Both the position numbers and the translations under genes were made by a program. The notes beneath the pieces were generated by a model that did no database searches, was not told the DNA's origin, and worked only from the letters and a program-made list of their open reading frames with translations. From Vibrio fluvialis (GTDB lineage Bacteria; Pseudomonadota; Gammaproteobacteria; Enterobacterales; Vibrionaceae): 64,000 bases of DNA. Location: assembly GCF_900460245.1 (NCBI RefSeq), contig NZ_UHIP01000001.1, positions 2,542,001-2,606,000 of the forward strand. The letters run 5' to 3'. Positions 25,851 through 33,192 of this stretch are shown piece after piece (positions within the stretch are counted from its first letter, which is position 1; each line of letters starts with the position of its first letter).

Positions 25851-27355
25851 ATCCCTAGAACCTCCTTGAGAAAACGGCAGGCCTGCTCGGTGAGGCGCTC
25901 TTCGCTCAACCCGGACCACCTAAGCATCTGCCAGCGCTTCAACGGTTCGCCGTTCCGCGTTATCCGTATGGCGGTGCGGGTCATTCTTCTTATTTGATAT
26001 TCAAATATATTTTCACAATGGCGATCAAAAAACAAACTGCACAAAGGTAGTAGATCCAGATGCTTTTCTATCCCGGCTTTGTGCTCCAATCGGTTCAAAT
26101 ACCAGTTCCTTGAGCGCCGAGGATCATCCAGGCGCAATTCGCTCTCATTGCGCAGCGAGATCAGAATTTTGAGCGTTTCCACGTCTCGCCTATGCCAGTC
26201 GACCTTGGTCTGGTGTTTCGGCTCCGGCACCTTATGGCTTCGGTTTACTTCCAGCAGCCATTGTCTGTCTCGGCGATACAGCCAGGCGTATATATCCCCG
26301 AATCCGCTAAGACGAGCCCGTTTGGTACCATGCTCTTTCACGGCAGCCAGCCACCTGTTGCGATATTTGCTCAACTCGCTTTCGCCCGTTCCTGTCAGCT
26401 CCTTGGCCGGAGTTTTCTCGTTCGGTTCGAGTCGCGCAACAACATCAATAACCTCGGCTACCTTCCACCCCGGTTCCATAAAGGCATGAAGAACTACCAG
26501 GTGCTCAAGATAGCTGAATGCCTTGCGGTGTTTGCGGAATATGTTTCTGAGCCAGTTGGTTTCAGTGTTGTCGGACAGGAGTCCGTATCGAGAAAGCCAA
26601 CCAGCTCCCCAAAACCCTACGACTTTTTCTCGGACAAGCTCATGACGAACCAGAGAACCGCGATTAAAGCTATGATCGGCCGCCAGATTGGCATACCACC
26701 GGCTCCATTGGGAAAACTCGGGCGTAACTCTCTGCTCCAGGTTCAACAGCTCACCGATGCTTTGCGCCAACAGGTCGCTCTGCCACTCATCAGGCTGCTG
26801 TTCGACCAAAGGGCACACGTCCAAGTCCGCAGCTTGAAACCGGTGCCTGTGCGCATCGTGACGGCGTATTTTCGAATCGACCAGGCTGCCGTGCACCGAA
26901 CAGCTTTCTGCCCCGGCAACCTGCCAGTCGCGCCGCCAATAGCATTCGCCATGTTTGCTCAACTGCTCGCGAATGCACTCGTGGCAATACCTGAGATACA
27001 TGGGCTGCTTAATGCGCGAAGCCGCGGCACCGGTCGTGAGGTGCACAAAGCTTTTGCCGTTGGCGGTAAGCTCTCGGATAAGTGCAAAACGACGCGCTTC
27101 ACCCACAAAAGGCGCATACAAGGGGAAGAGGGTGTTTCTATAGAGTAGGCTCTCCGGCGTGATCCCGACTTCTTCCGGGTAAAGCGCGGCGATGCGCTTA
27201 AGGTGGGACGGCAGATCGGATGTGGCCAAAATCTTTCTGTCGCCGAACACCTCCGAAAGCAGTTCCTTCGGCGACACAGTGCCGCTATGAATCCCGTGCC
27301 TCGCTATCGTGCTGTAGAGCAGCTCGTCACGATACGGCAGGGGAAAGCCCAGCAT
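25847..27355 (-). CDS. tnsD: Target-site selector TnsD (TniQ family)
   Basis: TnsD binds the 3' end of glmS and recruits TnsC to direct insertion to attTn7. The 502-residue protein starts with the TniQ signature PLPYRDELLYSTIARHGIHSG and has a CCCH zinc finger (Cys124, Cys127, Cys152, His155). The long helical C-terminal region should provide sequence-specific DNA binding. The element's actual position next to glmS shows that this TnsD works, or did at insertion. The start ATG lies 2 bp from the tnsC stop and the 3' end overlaps tnsE. Confidence 0.95.
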   Translation of the reverse strand: MLGFPLPYRDELLYSTIARHGIHSGTVSPKELLSEVFGDRKILATSDLPSHLKRIAALYPEEVGITPESLLYRNTLFPLYAPFVGEARRFALIRELTANGKSFVHLTTGAAASRIKQPMYLRYCHECIREQLSKHGECYWRRDWQVAGAESCSVHGSLVDSKIRRHDAHRHRFQAADLDVCPLVEQQPDEWQSDLLAQSIGELLNLEQRVTPEFSQWSRWYANLAADHSFNRGSLVRHELVREKVVGFWGAGWLSRYGLLSDNTETNWLRNIFRKHRKAFSYLEHLVVLHAFMEPGWKVAEVIDVVARLEPNEKTPAKELTGTGESELSKYRNRWLAAVKEHGTKRARLSGFGDIYAWLYRRDRQWLLEVNRSHKVPEPKHQTKVDWHRRDVETLKILISLRNESELRLDDPRRSRNWYLNRLEHKAGIEKHLDLLPLCSLFFDRHCENIFEYQIRRMTRTAIRITRNGEPLKRWQMLRWSGLSEERLTEQACRFLKEVLGI

Positions 27356-27356
27356 A

Positions 27357-29012
27357 TCAGCCCACTTTCTTCAGCCAGCCGAGCACGTCGAACAGCTCGC
27401 GTCCCGGCTTCAAATCATCGTAGAGGCAATCCTTTTCCGCCTGGGAGAATTTGAACCTCCAATCGTCGGACGACAAGGTATGCCAGTCGCTTGGTTTCAC
27501 CGTCTCAGCCTTGGTCTTCTTCGGTTCCGGCGGCTCAGAATACCACTCCAATACAATCTTGCTCAGCTCGGGCATGGAAAGATTGGGAAACTGTTTGAAG
27601 ACGTTTTCTATCAGCGGCTTCAGCAAATCGGACTCGCAACCCATCGCCTGCAGCATCATGTAAAGCTTGCGCGCCTTTTCGTTGCTGCCGAACGCAGATT
27701 CGTCCTGCTTTTCCGCCTGACGTTCTTCAATCAACTTCTGCAGCTCAAGAAGGCGTTTATCCAAAGTGGGCATGCGCAGGTCCGAATATTTGACGATAAG
27801 CTTGGGATTGCCACTGCGCAACGCATCCAGCATGGGATGCACCGGCTTGAGTTCCTGCTCGTACACGGTACGCAAAAGCTTGACTGTGATCCGCTCTAGC
27901 CCGGTCGATATGGCCCGCATTTGCGCAAGCACGAACAGCTTGACCACGATATCCAGCACGCCCTGAGAAAGATCGAACCAGCAATCGCGGATCTCCTCGT
28001 TCAGTATCTCGTCCCGCTTGGTCAGCCACTGGTATTGCCACAGCTTATCGGTAAAGGCCCGCCATTCGGTTCTTTTCGGCTTACCCGTTTTGACATCGAT
28101 TACGTGCGGTCCGGGTTTCATCGGCTCCCAGAACAGGGAACCGAACCCGGCGCTTCGGCGTCCTGCCTGCAATTCCATTTCGAACATGGGCCTGGCCTTG
28201 GGTGTGCCTGCTATCACCACGGGAACGCCGACCACGTTCACCAGAGCGACGAAAAACTCCAGCATCTGCTCCTTGGTTACATTTCGCTTCAGCGTCAGGC
28301 GCTGTATCTCGTCGATCACCAGTACGCCTATGGCCCGCTGCGTCGCAACCTGACCCATCATTGAAAGTAGCACCTCTGTGCCCAAACGCTTTTGCGCATA
28401 CCTTTGTTCGTAGTTAGATTCTATCGTGCGGTCAACCTCGCGGAAAAAGTTGAGGCACAGGCTCTTCAGCGAGCCGTTGGACGGGCACTCTATCCTCAGA
28501 TAGGGCAATTGAATGAAATTGTACTTCGGGTGAAAGATCACTTCCGGGTAGGTTGCCAGAATCCGATTAAGGGTAGTGCTTTTCCCGCTGCCGGAGCAGC
28601 CGATCAATGAAAGGCTTCTTGCGGTGGAGTTGGATTGAGAAAAACGGAAATCGCTGGCCACGCCCTCCTGAATCCTCCGGTAACCTTCCTGCATTTTCGT
28701 ATTCAATGAGCCGTCCGCGATATTGCGGCCCACATACCCGCCTCGGATCATGATGGATATTTTCTCTTCAAGCTGTTTATGAATGGACAGCGGCTGGAAA
28801 AAGTCGTCGAGCAATGCGCTTATCTGATGGGTGCGCAAATGACCCTTTTCGAAACAATCCTTAGGGTCGAAGTCGACCTTACCGCTCAACTTAACCTTGA
28901 GGTCCTGCAGGTCCATAATGGGCGGCAGAGCTTCGATAAGCGGGTTGCCCCGGTAGCGGGCAACGCCAGGATCCGTATATATCGCATCAACGAAGTTTTC
29001 AGGCAACGGCAT
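27357..29012 (-). CDS. tnsC: Transposition regulator ATPase TnsC
   Basis: TnsC is the AAA+ ATPase that links target selectors (TnsD or TnsE) to the TnsAB transposase and carries target immunity. The 551-residue protein has Walker A IGCSGSGKST (residues 137-146), Walker B VLVIDEIQRL with Asp234 and Glu235, and a long C-terminal extension for TnsA/TnsB contacts. Its length matches Tn7 TnsC (555). It is translationally coupled to tnsB, since start and stop overlap at 29012. Confidence 0.95.
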   Translation of the reverse strand: MPLPENFVDAIYTDPGVARYRGNPLIEALPPIMDLQDLKVKLSGKVDFDPKDCFEKGHLRTHQISALLDDFFQPLSIHKQLEEKISIMIRGGYVGRNIADGSLNTKMQEGYRRIQEGVASDFRFSQSNSTARSLSLIGCSGSGKSTTLNRILATYPEVIFHPKYNFIQLPYLRIECPSNGSLKSLCLNFFREVDRTIESNYEQRYAQKRLGTEVLLSMMGQVATQRAIGVLVIDEIQRLTLKRNVTKEQMLEFFVALVNVVGVPVVIAGTPKARPMFEMELQAGRRSAGFGSLFWEPMKPGPHVIDVKTGKPKRTEWRAFTDKLWQYQWLTKRDEILNEEIRDCWFDLSQGVLDIVVKLFVLAQMRAISTGLERITVKLLRTVYEQELKPVHPMLDALRSGNPKLIVKYSDLRMPTLDKRLLELQKLIEERQAEKQDESAFGSNEKARKLYMMLQAMGCESDLLKPLIENVFKQFPNLSMPELSKIVLEWYSEPPEPKKTKAETVKPSDWHTLSSDDWRFKFSQAEKDCLYDDLKPGRELFDVLGWLKKVG

Positions 29013-31093
29013 CAGTCGTCCTCCCCGAACAGTTCGTCGATATAATCCGGATAGTCGAGGTCGGGATCCTGTTCCGACAGGTGAACAACATCTGCCGGTT
29101 TGCTCGTGTCGTCCGGCTCGGGACGCCGCGCCTTATCAGCCCTTTCCTTGGCCTTTTCAGCACGCTTGTTGTCGTTGATGGCTCGGATCCGTTCGGCTTC
29201 CGTAAACCAGGAAGTATCCGGCGCTTTCTTTTCCGCCTGGGCAATCTTTTCGATAACAAACTCCTCGTGCTCGCGCTTTTTGGATCCCGCCGCTATTCGG
29301 GCTTTGCCCGTGGTTTTCTTCTGTTCGTCACGCAGCTGCCAAACATCCCAGAACGAAGCGCCACAGAATTCTCTCGAACGGTCGGCCAGATTGCACACCC
29401 AGTACCTGTTGCTGCCCTTTTCGGGAAAGAGATAGATTCGGTCTGCAACCAGCGGATCGTAAGCCGCTTCCAGGCTTGTCGGGCGCTTCACATCTCTGCC
29501 GCGATGCGTCCAGCCCTGCTGCAGGATCTCCAACGAGGTGTAATAGAGTCCGAACAGGCAAACACCGAGTTCCGACAAAGTAGCCTTTAGCCTCGGCAAC
29601 AGGGCAATGTGAACCGCATCCGGATCCTGCTGATGCAAACGCCCGGTTCTGTGCTGCAGACCCCAGTTCCACAAATGGATCGGCGTCATCGGCAGATCGG
29701 TGGGCATATCCGCATCCCTGTCGTACTTCTCGAGCACGGCATGCTGGTTGTGGTACAGCACAGATGACAAGATGATCTGGGCGAACTCTTTCACCGTGAG
29801 TCTGGCATCCAGGCGATAGTCCTTGCCGCCGCGCTTTTTCACCCTGTTGCCGGTAACGAACCCGGGAGCAAAAGGCGTAAAGGTCGCCTGAATGGTTTTG
29901 AAATTGCGCTCGACTATGCCTTTGGCGTCGCCACGGTAGGGCGCGGCATTTTCGATCCGGACCGCGAAATTGCGTTCCAGATTTTCTATCTGGTGGCCCA
30001 GCAGTTCGCCCCTGTCTGCCAGAATGGCGTCGGGCAGGCCCACGCTAGGCCAGTCTTCAGGTTCGATATCGAAACCCAGCTCCCGGCAATAATCCGTCTT
30101 GTCGGTCACGGCCATATGCAGGGCCTGCATTGCCGCCGCATAGGAGGGATTTTCAAAACCTATGTAGAAACCGACGACCATACGGCTGAACACGTCTATC
30201 ACCATGTATACCACGGGCCTGCCGACTATATTGCCGCGTTCGCTGTCCGACACCAGATAGATATCGGCAATGGTGGCATCTATCTCATAGCGGGAGCCGG
30301 GACCAAGTACCTGGGTATTGGCGGTGCTGTGAAGCGGCCTGATGCCCTTATTGTATTCGTTGACCGATACCCGCTTTTTCAATACCTCGACTTGGCCGTA
30401 CTCGCGCTTGTAGAAGTGCATCATCTGCCAGTTGCTGGGCAGCTCCTCTTCCGGCGTATCCGGAAAGTAGTTTCGATACAGGGTGACGAAACGGCGATGG
30501 GCATAGGGAAACGAGTGTCCCTTGTCCTTCAGCAGATAGCGGTCGATGGCGATTCGGAACAGGCGTTCTATGGATTCATCAATAAGAGCTCCGACGCCCG
30601 GGGTGTACTTGCGAGGGCGGCCGAGTTTCTTGTCCTTCGCAATCCGTTTTTTACCCTTGCCGCCGGAGTTCTTGTAGTCCGGCAGCAGGGCGTTGGCGGT
30701 TTGTCCGCGCTGCCAGTAGCGCCGGGCCAGCCGATACAGGGTCTGCTTGGTGGAACCCTGTTCGACGAGAATCCGATTGATGGCCGCACCTCGGCTTTTC
30801 GGCTCGTAGAAGTCGGGTAGTTCGAGCAAGGGTTTGATCAAGGCGAAGTTGGTATCCCGCTTGGTTCTGGCGGTTGTTCCTTCCTCCGGCGATTCGAAAG
30901 CGAGCTCCCTAAAGGGATCGTCTATGCGATTCAGGGTTTCCTGGTCGATCGCGTCAACAAGTTCGCTCGTCGATGCAAGCTCAGGAAAAGCCGAATCGTC
31001 GTCGATATCGATCCACACCAAGCAGTCACCTATCCGCTGCAGCACCCGGTAGCGGCTCTCGCCATATTTCAAAACCTCATTGATTCGAAACAA
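29012..31093 (-). CDS. tnsB: Transposase TnsB (DDE recombinase)
   Basis: TnsB binds the transposon-end repeats, cuts the 3' ends and joins them to target DNA. The 693-residue protein (Tn7: 702) has an N-terminal helix-turn-helix region (about residues 100-200) and an RNase H-like core with the catalytic triad Asp272 (EIDATIAD), Asp360 (ILADRGE) and Glu395 (GIVERNF). A C-terminal tail rich in acidic and basic residues probably contacts TnsC. The start overlaps the end of tnsA by 17 bp. Composition is GC-richer than the cargo at either side. Confidence 0.96.
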   Translation of the reverse strand: MFRINEVLKYGESRYRVLQRIGDCLVWIDIDDDSAFPELASTSELVDAIDQETLNRIDDPFRELAFESPEEGTTARTKRDTNFALIKPLLELPDFYEPKSRGAAINRILVEQGSTKQTLYRLARRYWQRGQTANALLPDYKNSGGKGKKRIAKDKKLGRPRKYTPGVGALIDESIERLFRIAIDRYLLKDKGHSFPYAHRRFVTLYRNYFPDTPEEELPSNWQMMHFYKREYGQVEVLKKRVSVNEYNKGIRPLHSTANTQVLGPGSRYEIDATIADIYLVSDSERGNIVGRPVVYMVIDVFSRMVVGFYIGFENPSYAAAMQALHMAVTDKTDYCRELGFDIEPEDWPSVGLPDAILADRGELLGHQIENLERNFAVRIENAAPYRGDAKGIVERNFKTIQATFTPFAPGFVTGNRVKKRGGKDYRLDARLTVKEFAQIILSSVLYHNQHAVLEKYDRDADMPTDLPMTPIHLWNWGLQHRTGRLHQQDPDAVHIALLPRLKATLSELGVCLFGLYYTSLEILQQGWTHRGRDVKRPTSLEAAYDPLVADRIYLFPEKGSNRYWVCNLADRSREFCGASFWDVWQLRDEQKKTTGKARIAAGSKKREHEEFVIEKIAQAEKKAPDTSWFTEAERIRAINDNKRAEKAKERADKARRPEPDDTSKPADVVHLSEQDPDLDYPDYIDELFGEDD

Positions 31094-31907
31094 GATACAC
31101 CTCCCGGATAAAGCCCAGATCTCCGACCCGCAAGTCCTTCGCCTTGAGCTTGGTGATGGGAATGAAAATATCGAAGGTAAAGTAGCGTTTGGCCAACAGC
31201 TTCCTGACCTCGTAGAGGGATTCGCCGAGCAGCAGGTCGTAGGCCGCGTCCAGCTCCTTGCAGATGGCGATTATCGTTTTGTTCGGATTCTTTTCGAAGT
31301 GGTGGGCGTAGAACTCGATCTGCTGCAGCGCCAGTTCCATGCCCTCTTCGTCGTCGCGCTGCGCCGGGTAGAACCACTGAATGTTCTTGAAAACGACAGG
31401 GGGTATTTCCCGTTCGGTAACCAAATACCAGGGATACTCTTTCTCCGCCCAGTATCTTCGCTCGACTTCCAGCTTTTCGACCGTACGGGCATCGCCAAGT
31501 GCCGAAGCATACTTGGCCTGCAACACGAATACGGGCTCATGTTCGTCGGTGCTGTCGACCAGAAAATCCGACGACATATACTGGTCGATGCCGCCCATAT
31601 TGGAATGCTTGATACCGGCCTCGACCGCCAGCCGACGGGTGGTATCCCGTTCCAAAGGAAACTGTTCGCGTATCTGAGTGACTTCACTATGCCATTCCAG
31701 CAGCAGGAAGGCGGCCAGTTCAAGATCCGACAGCAGATGATGGGTGCGTCTCGATTTGTGGCCGAAAACACGGTGGACGCGCCCGAGCGAGGGAAGATCA
31801 CGCACAGTCAGCCAGGGCTTGTAATCGGCATGCTCGCCGCTGCCGCGTCCCTCTTTAATCCATTTGGCAAACTGGGCCTCGGTAAATCCCTTCTTCTTTG
31901 AAGCCAT
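31077..31907 (-). CDS. tnsA: Endonuclease TnsA
   Basis: TnsA cuts the 5' strands at the transposon ends, so that with TnsB the element moves by cut-and-paste. The 276-residue protein has a restriction-endonuclease-like catalytic domain with Glu63, Asp114 and Lys132 at the same numbers as Tn7 TnsA, and a C-terminal winged-helix region. It is the first gene of tnsABCDE. Upstream (31908-32103) is a 196-bp gap holding its promoter and one isolated TnsB-like site at 31958. Confidence 0.95.
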   Translation of the reverse strand: MASKKKGFTEAQFAKWIKEGRGSGEHADYKPWLTVRDLPSLGRVHRVFGHKSRRTHHLLSDLELAAFLLLEWHSEVTQIREQFPLERDTTRRLAVEAGIKHSNMGGIDQYMSSDFLVDSTDEHEPVFVLQAKYASALGDARTVEKLEVERRYWAEKEYPWYLVTEREIPPVVFKNIQWFYPAQRDDEEGMELALQQIEFYAHHFEKNPNKTIIAICKELDAAYDLLLGESLYEVRKLLAKRYFTFDIFIPITKLKAKDLRVGDLGFIREVYLVSNQ

Positions 31908-31957
31908 AAAAAACCGCCCTAACCGATTGAATTTTCATCATAGTCAGAGCGGATTCG

Positions 31958-31972
31958 GTATGCAACTTTATT
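31958..31972. repeat. Isolated TnsB-like site upstream of tnsA
   Basis: GTATGCAACTTTATT differs in one base from the right-end repeat GTATGAAACTTTATT at 33141-33155 and has the same orientation. It lies 50 bp before the tnsA start, about 1.2 kb from the present right end. In Tn7 the right-end TnsB sites overlap the tnsA promoter and allow autoregulation. This copy may keep that role here. Confidence 0.6.
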
Positions 31973-32103
31973 ACTTATTCAAATAACACAGGTACTTAAT
32001 TTCTTATCAACTAGAAGCAGTTTCTCGCTTTCCAATAACCTTAAGTCCTAATAGCGTTACAGCCAAACCTTCGGCGATATTAAACTGGAACTATTTCCCC
32101 AGT

Positions 32104-32943
32104 TTAATACTCAATGGATTCAAAAGATCGGTACGCATTTTCAAGTTCATCAAACAAAGCAGAGTAACGCTTTCTTAAGGAGTCCGTAAAAGTGGGATTT
32201 TCATTACACGCTTTGAGAAGGTATATGGTTCTAAGCTCCGCAAATGAACATACATCTAACACAGTCCGAGCACAATGACCCAATTTAACTGCACTCTGGC
32301 GCTCCTCTGACCGTAAGCACCTCTCCCAAATCATTCCGACACCATCACCATCTTTATGTATAAGGTGACTACTCATGCCATAACCGTGAGCCAAAGATAT
32401 AAAGGCTCTTAATCCAGGACTATCACTTTTTGAAAACTCATTGATAATATGGCTAAACGACCACTTTTGTTCGAGATTGAAGCGTTCATTCTTATTTGTC
32501 CCATTTCTTAGTTCATCTACTTCACGATCACTCAAAAGTAAATCATTGAGAGGCCTGTTATGCTTTGCTTCTGAAATTTCTTCAAAGAATTTTTTCACTT
32601 TTGAGCTTCTTTTTGCAGCGGTATAATCCGGCAAAATTTCCCAATATTCTTTCGCTTTTTCTAACCTTTCTTCTGTGGAACCTGTTAACAGATACACATA
32701 TTTCGTCACTCCTTCAATGATAGAGCGATTTATGATCTCGGCGTCCCACTCAAGCCCCTCCTTTATTAAAACCAAAGCACTTGTACTGCTTAACTGGCAG
32801 GAAATATATAACTGAGCGGAAACAAAACGTGTTAACGGATGCATACCATCATATGCGACGTCCATGTAAGGCTTGCAATGGTCAAAGTGTTCACCAATGA
32901 AATGGCTAGCCAATGCGGCCCATGACTTCAGAATGTCTTCCAT
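32104..32943 (-). CDS. DUF5677-like hypothetical protein between tnsA and the right end
   Basis: This 279-residue, all-helical cytosolic protein is of the kind classed as DUF5677 or AbiV/HEPN-like. It has no membrane segment. Features include ISCQLSSTSALVLIKEGLEWDAEIINRSIIEGVTKYVYLLTG and FISLAHGYGMSSHLIHKDGDGVGMIWER, where the conserved histidines (AHGYG, SSHLIH) might be functional. I cannot assign a reaction. It is AT-rich like the left cargo. ATG 32943 is preferred over the in-frame TTG at 32961, and neither has a strong ribosome binding site. Its place between tnsA and the end is unusual for a Tn7 element. Confidence 0.6.
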   Translation of the reverse strand: MEDILKSWAALASHFIGEHFDHCKPYMDVAYDGMHPLTRFVSAQLYISCQLSSTSALVLIKEGLEWDAEIINRSIIEGVTKYVYLLTGSTEERLEKAKEYWEILPDYTAAKRSSKVKKFFEEISEAKHNRPLNDLLLSDREVDELRNGTNKNERFNLEQKWSFSHIINEFSKSDSPGLRAFISLAHGYGMSSHLIHKDGDGVGMIWERCLRSEERQSAVKLGHCARTVLDVCSFAELRTIYLLKACNENPTFTDSLRKRYSALFDELENAYRSFESIEY

Positions 32944-33066
32944 TGTTAAAATGGTAATCAAAGAAAATATTGAACCAAAATAACCAGAAAATAAGTTGCT
33001 GCCCAGTTTTTATGGCAATTAGGGGGAAATGAAGTTTTCCGAACTCACTATAGCCCAAAGACAGAA

Positions 33067-33084
33067 GCCGACAAAAATGTCGGC
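33067..33084 (-). terminator. Hairpin just inside the right end, possible replacement terminator for glmS
   Basis: GCCGACA-AAAA-TGTCGGC is a perfect 7-bp stem with a 4-nt loop. Read on the minus strand, the direction of glmS, it is followed by TTCTGTCTTT. It is the first stable hairpin met by transcripts leaving glmS. The weak T-tract makes its strength uncertain. Confidence 0.45.
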
Positions 33085-33100
33085 CTCAAGCTCAATATCG

Positions 33101-33166
33101 GTATGAAACTATATTACTAAGTATGACACTTTAATACTTAGTATGAAACTTTATTCCTCTCCGACA
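33101..33166. repeat. Transposon right end with three tandem TnsB-type sites
   Basis: GTATGA(A/C)ACT occurs at 33101, 33121 and 33141, exactly 20 bp apart, and the element ends ...CCGACA at 33166. Tightly packed repeats at the glmS-proximal end and spaced repeats at the other end are the Tn7 arrangement. Confidence 0.9.
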
Positions 33167-33171
33167 CCTTT
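33167..33171. repeat. Target site duplication, right copy (CCTTT)
   Basis: Identical to 13403-13407. It lies 22-26 bp downstream of the glmS stop codon (33193-33195). Confidence 0.93.
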
Positions 33172-33192
33172 TTGATTCAACTAATTAGCCTG

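Larger units (their letters stand above)
13408..33166. mobile_element. Complete Tn7-like transposon at attTn7 beside glmS, carrying a DISARM-related gene set
   Basis: The element is 19,759 bp. Its ends are TGTGGGCC... and, on the other strand, TGTCGGAG.... Both have the word TAAAGTTTCATACT beginning 14 bases inside. It is flanked by CCTTT duplications. The right (tnsA) end lies 26 bp beyond the glmS stop codon, the orientation and distance typical of TnsD-directed Tn7 insertion. tnsA, B, C, D and E are all intact and ordered as in Tn7. Cargo, from left: an unknown gene, a J-domain gene, a C5 methyltransferase, a NERD-helicase, drmB-like, drmA-like, a sigma factor, then tnsEDCBA, then a DUF5677-like gene. 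With intact ends and genes it is probably a recent and potentially mobile insertion. Confidence 0.96.

Noticed and set aside
25848..25919. Longer TnsE start at 25919
   Set aside because: The extra residues translate tnsD DNA out of frame and are not TnsE-like. The TTG overlapping the tnsD stop gives the normal length.
29993..30820. 275-codon plus-strand open frame opposite tnsB
   Set aside because: Antisense to a fully supported transposase gene. Long shadow frames are expected in GC-rich DNA.
31080..31901. 273-codon plus-strand open frame opposite tnsA
   Set aside because: It exactly mirrors tnsA, which has all catalytic residues. No independent evidence for the opposite frame.
13408..33166. 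CRISPR array or Cas genes in the Tn7-like element
   Set aside because: No regularly spaced direct repeats or Cas-like text are present. The element uses TnsD and TnsE for targeting.
13408..33166. Integron or attC cassettes in the AT-rich cargo
   Set aside because: No integrase and no attC-type palindromic ends were seen. Genes are in operons rather than one-gene cassettes.
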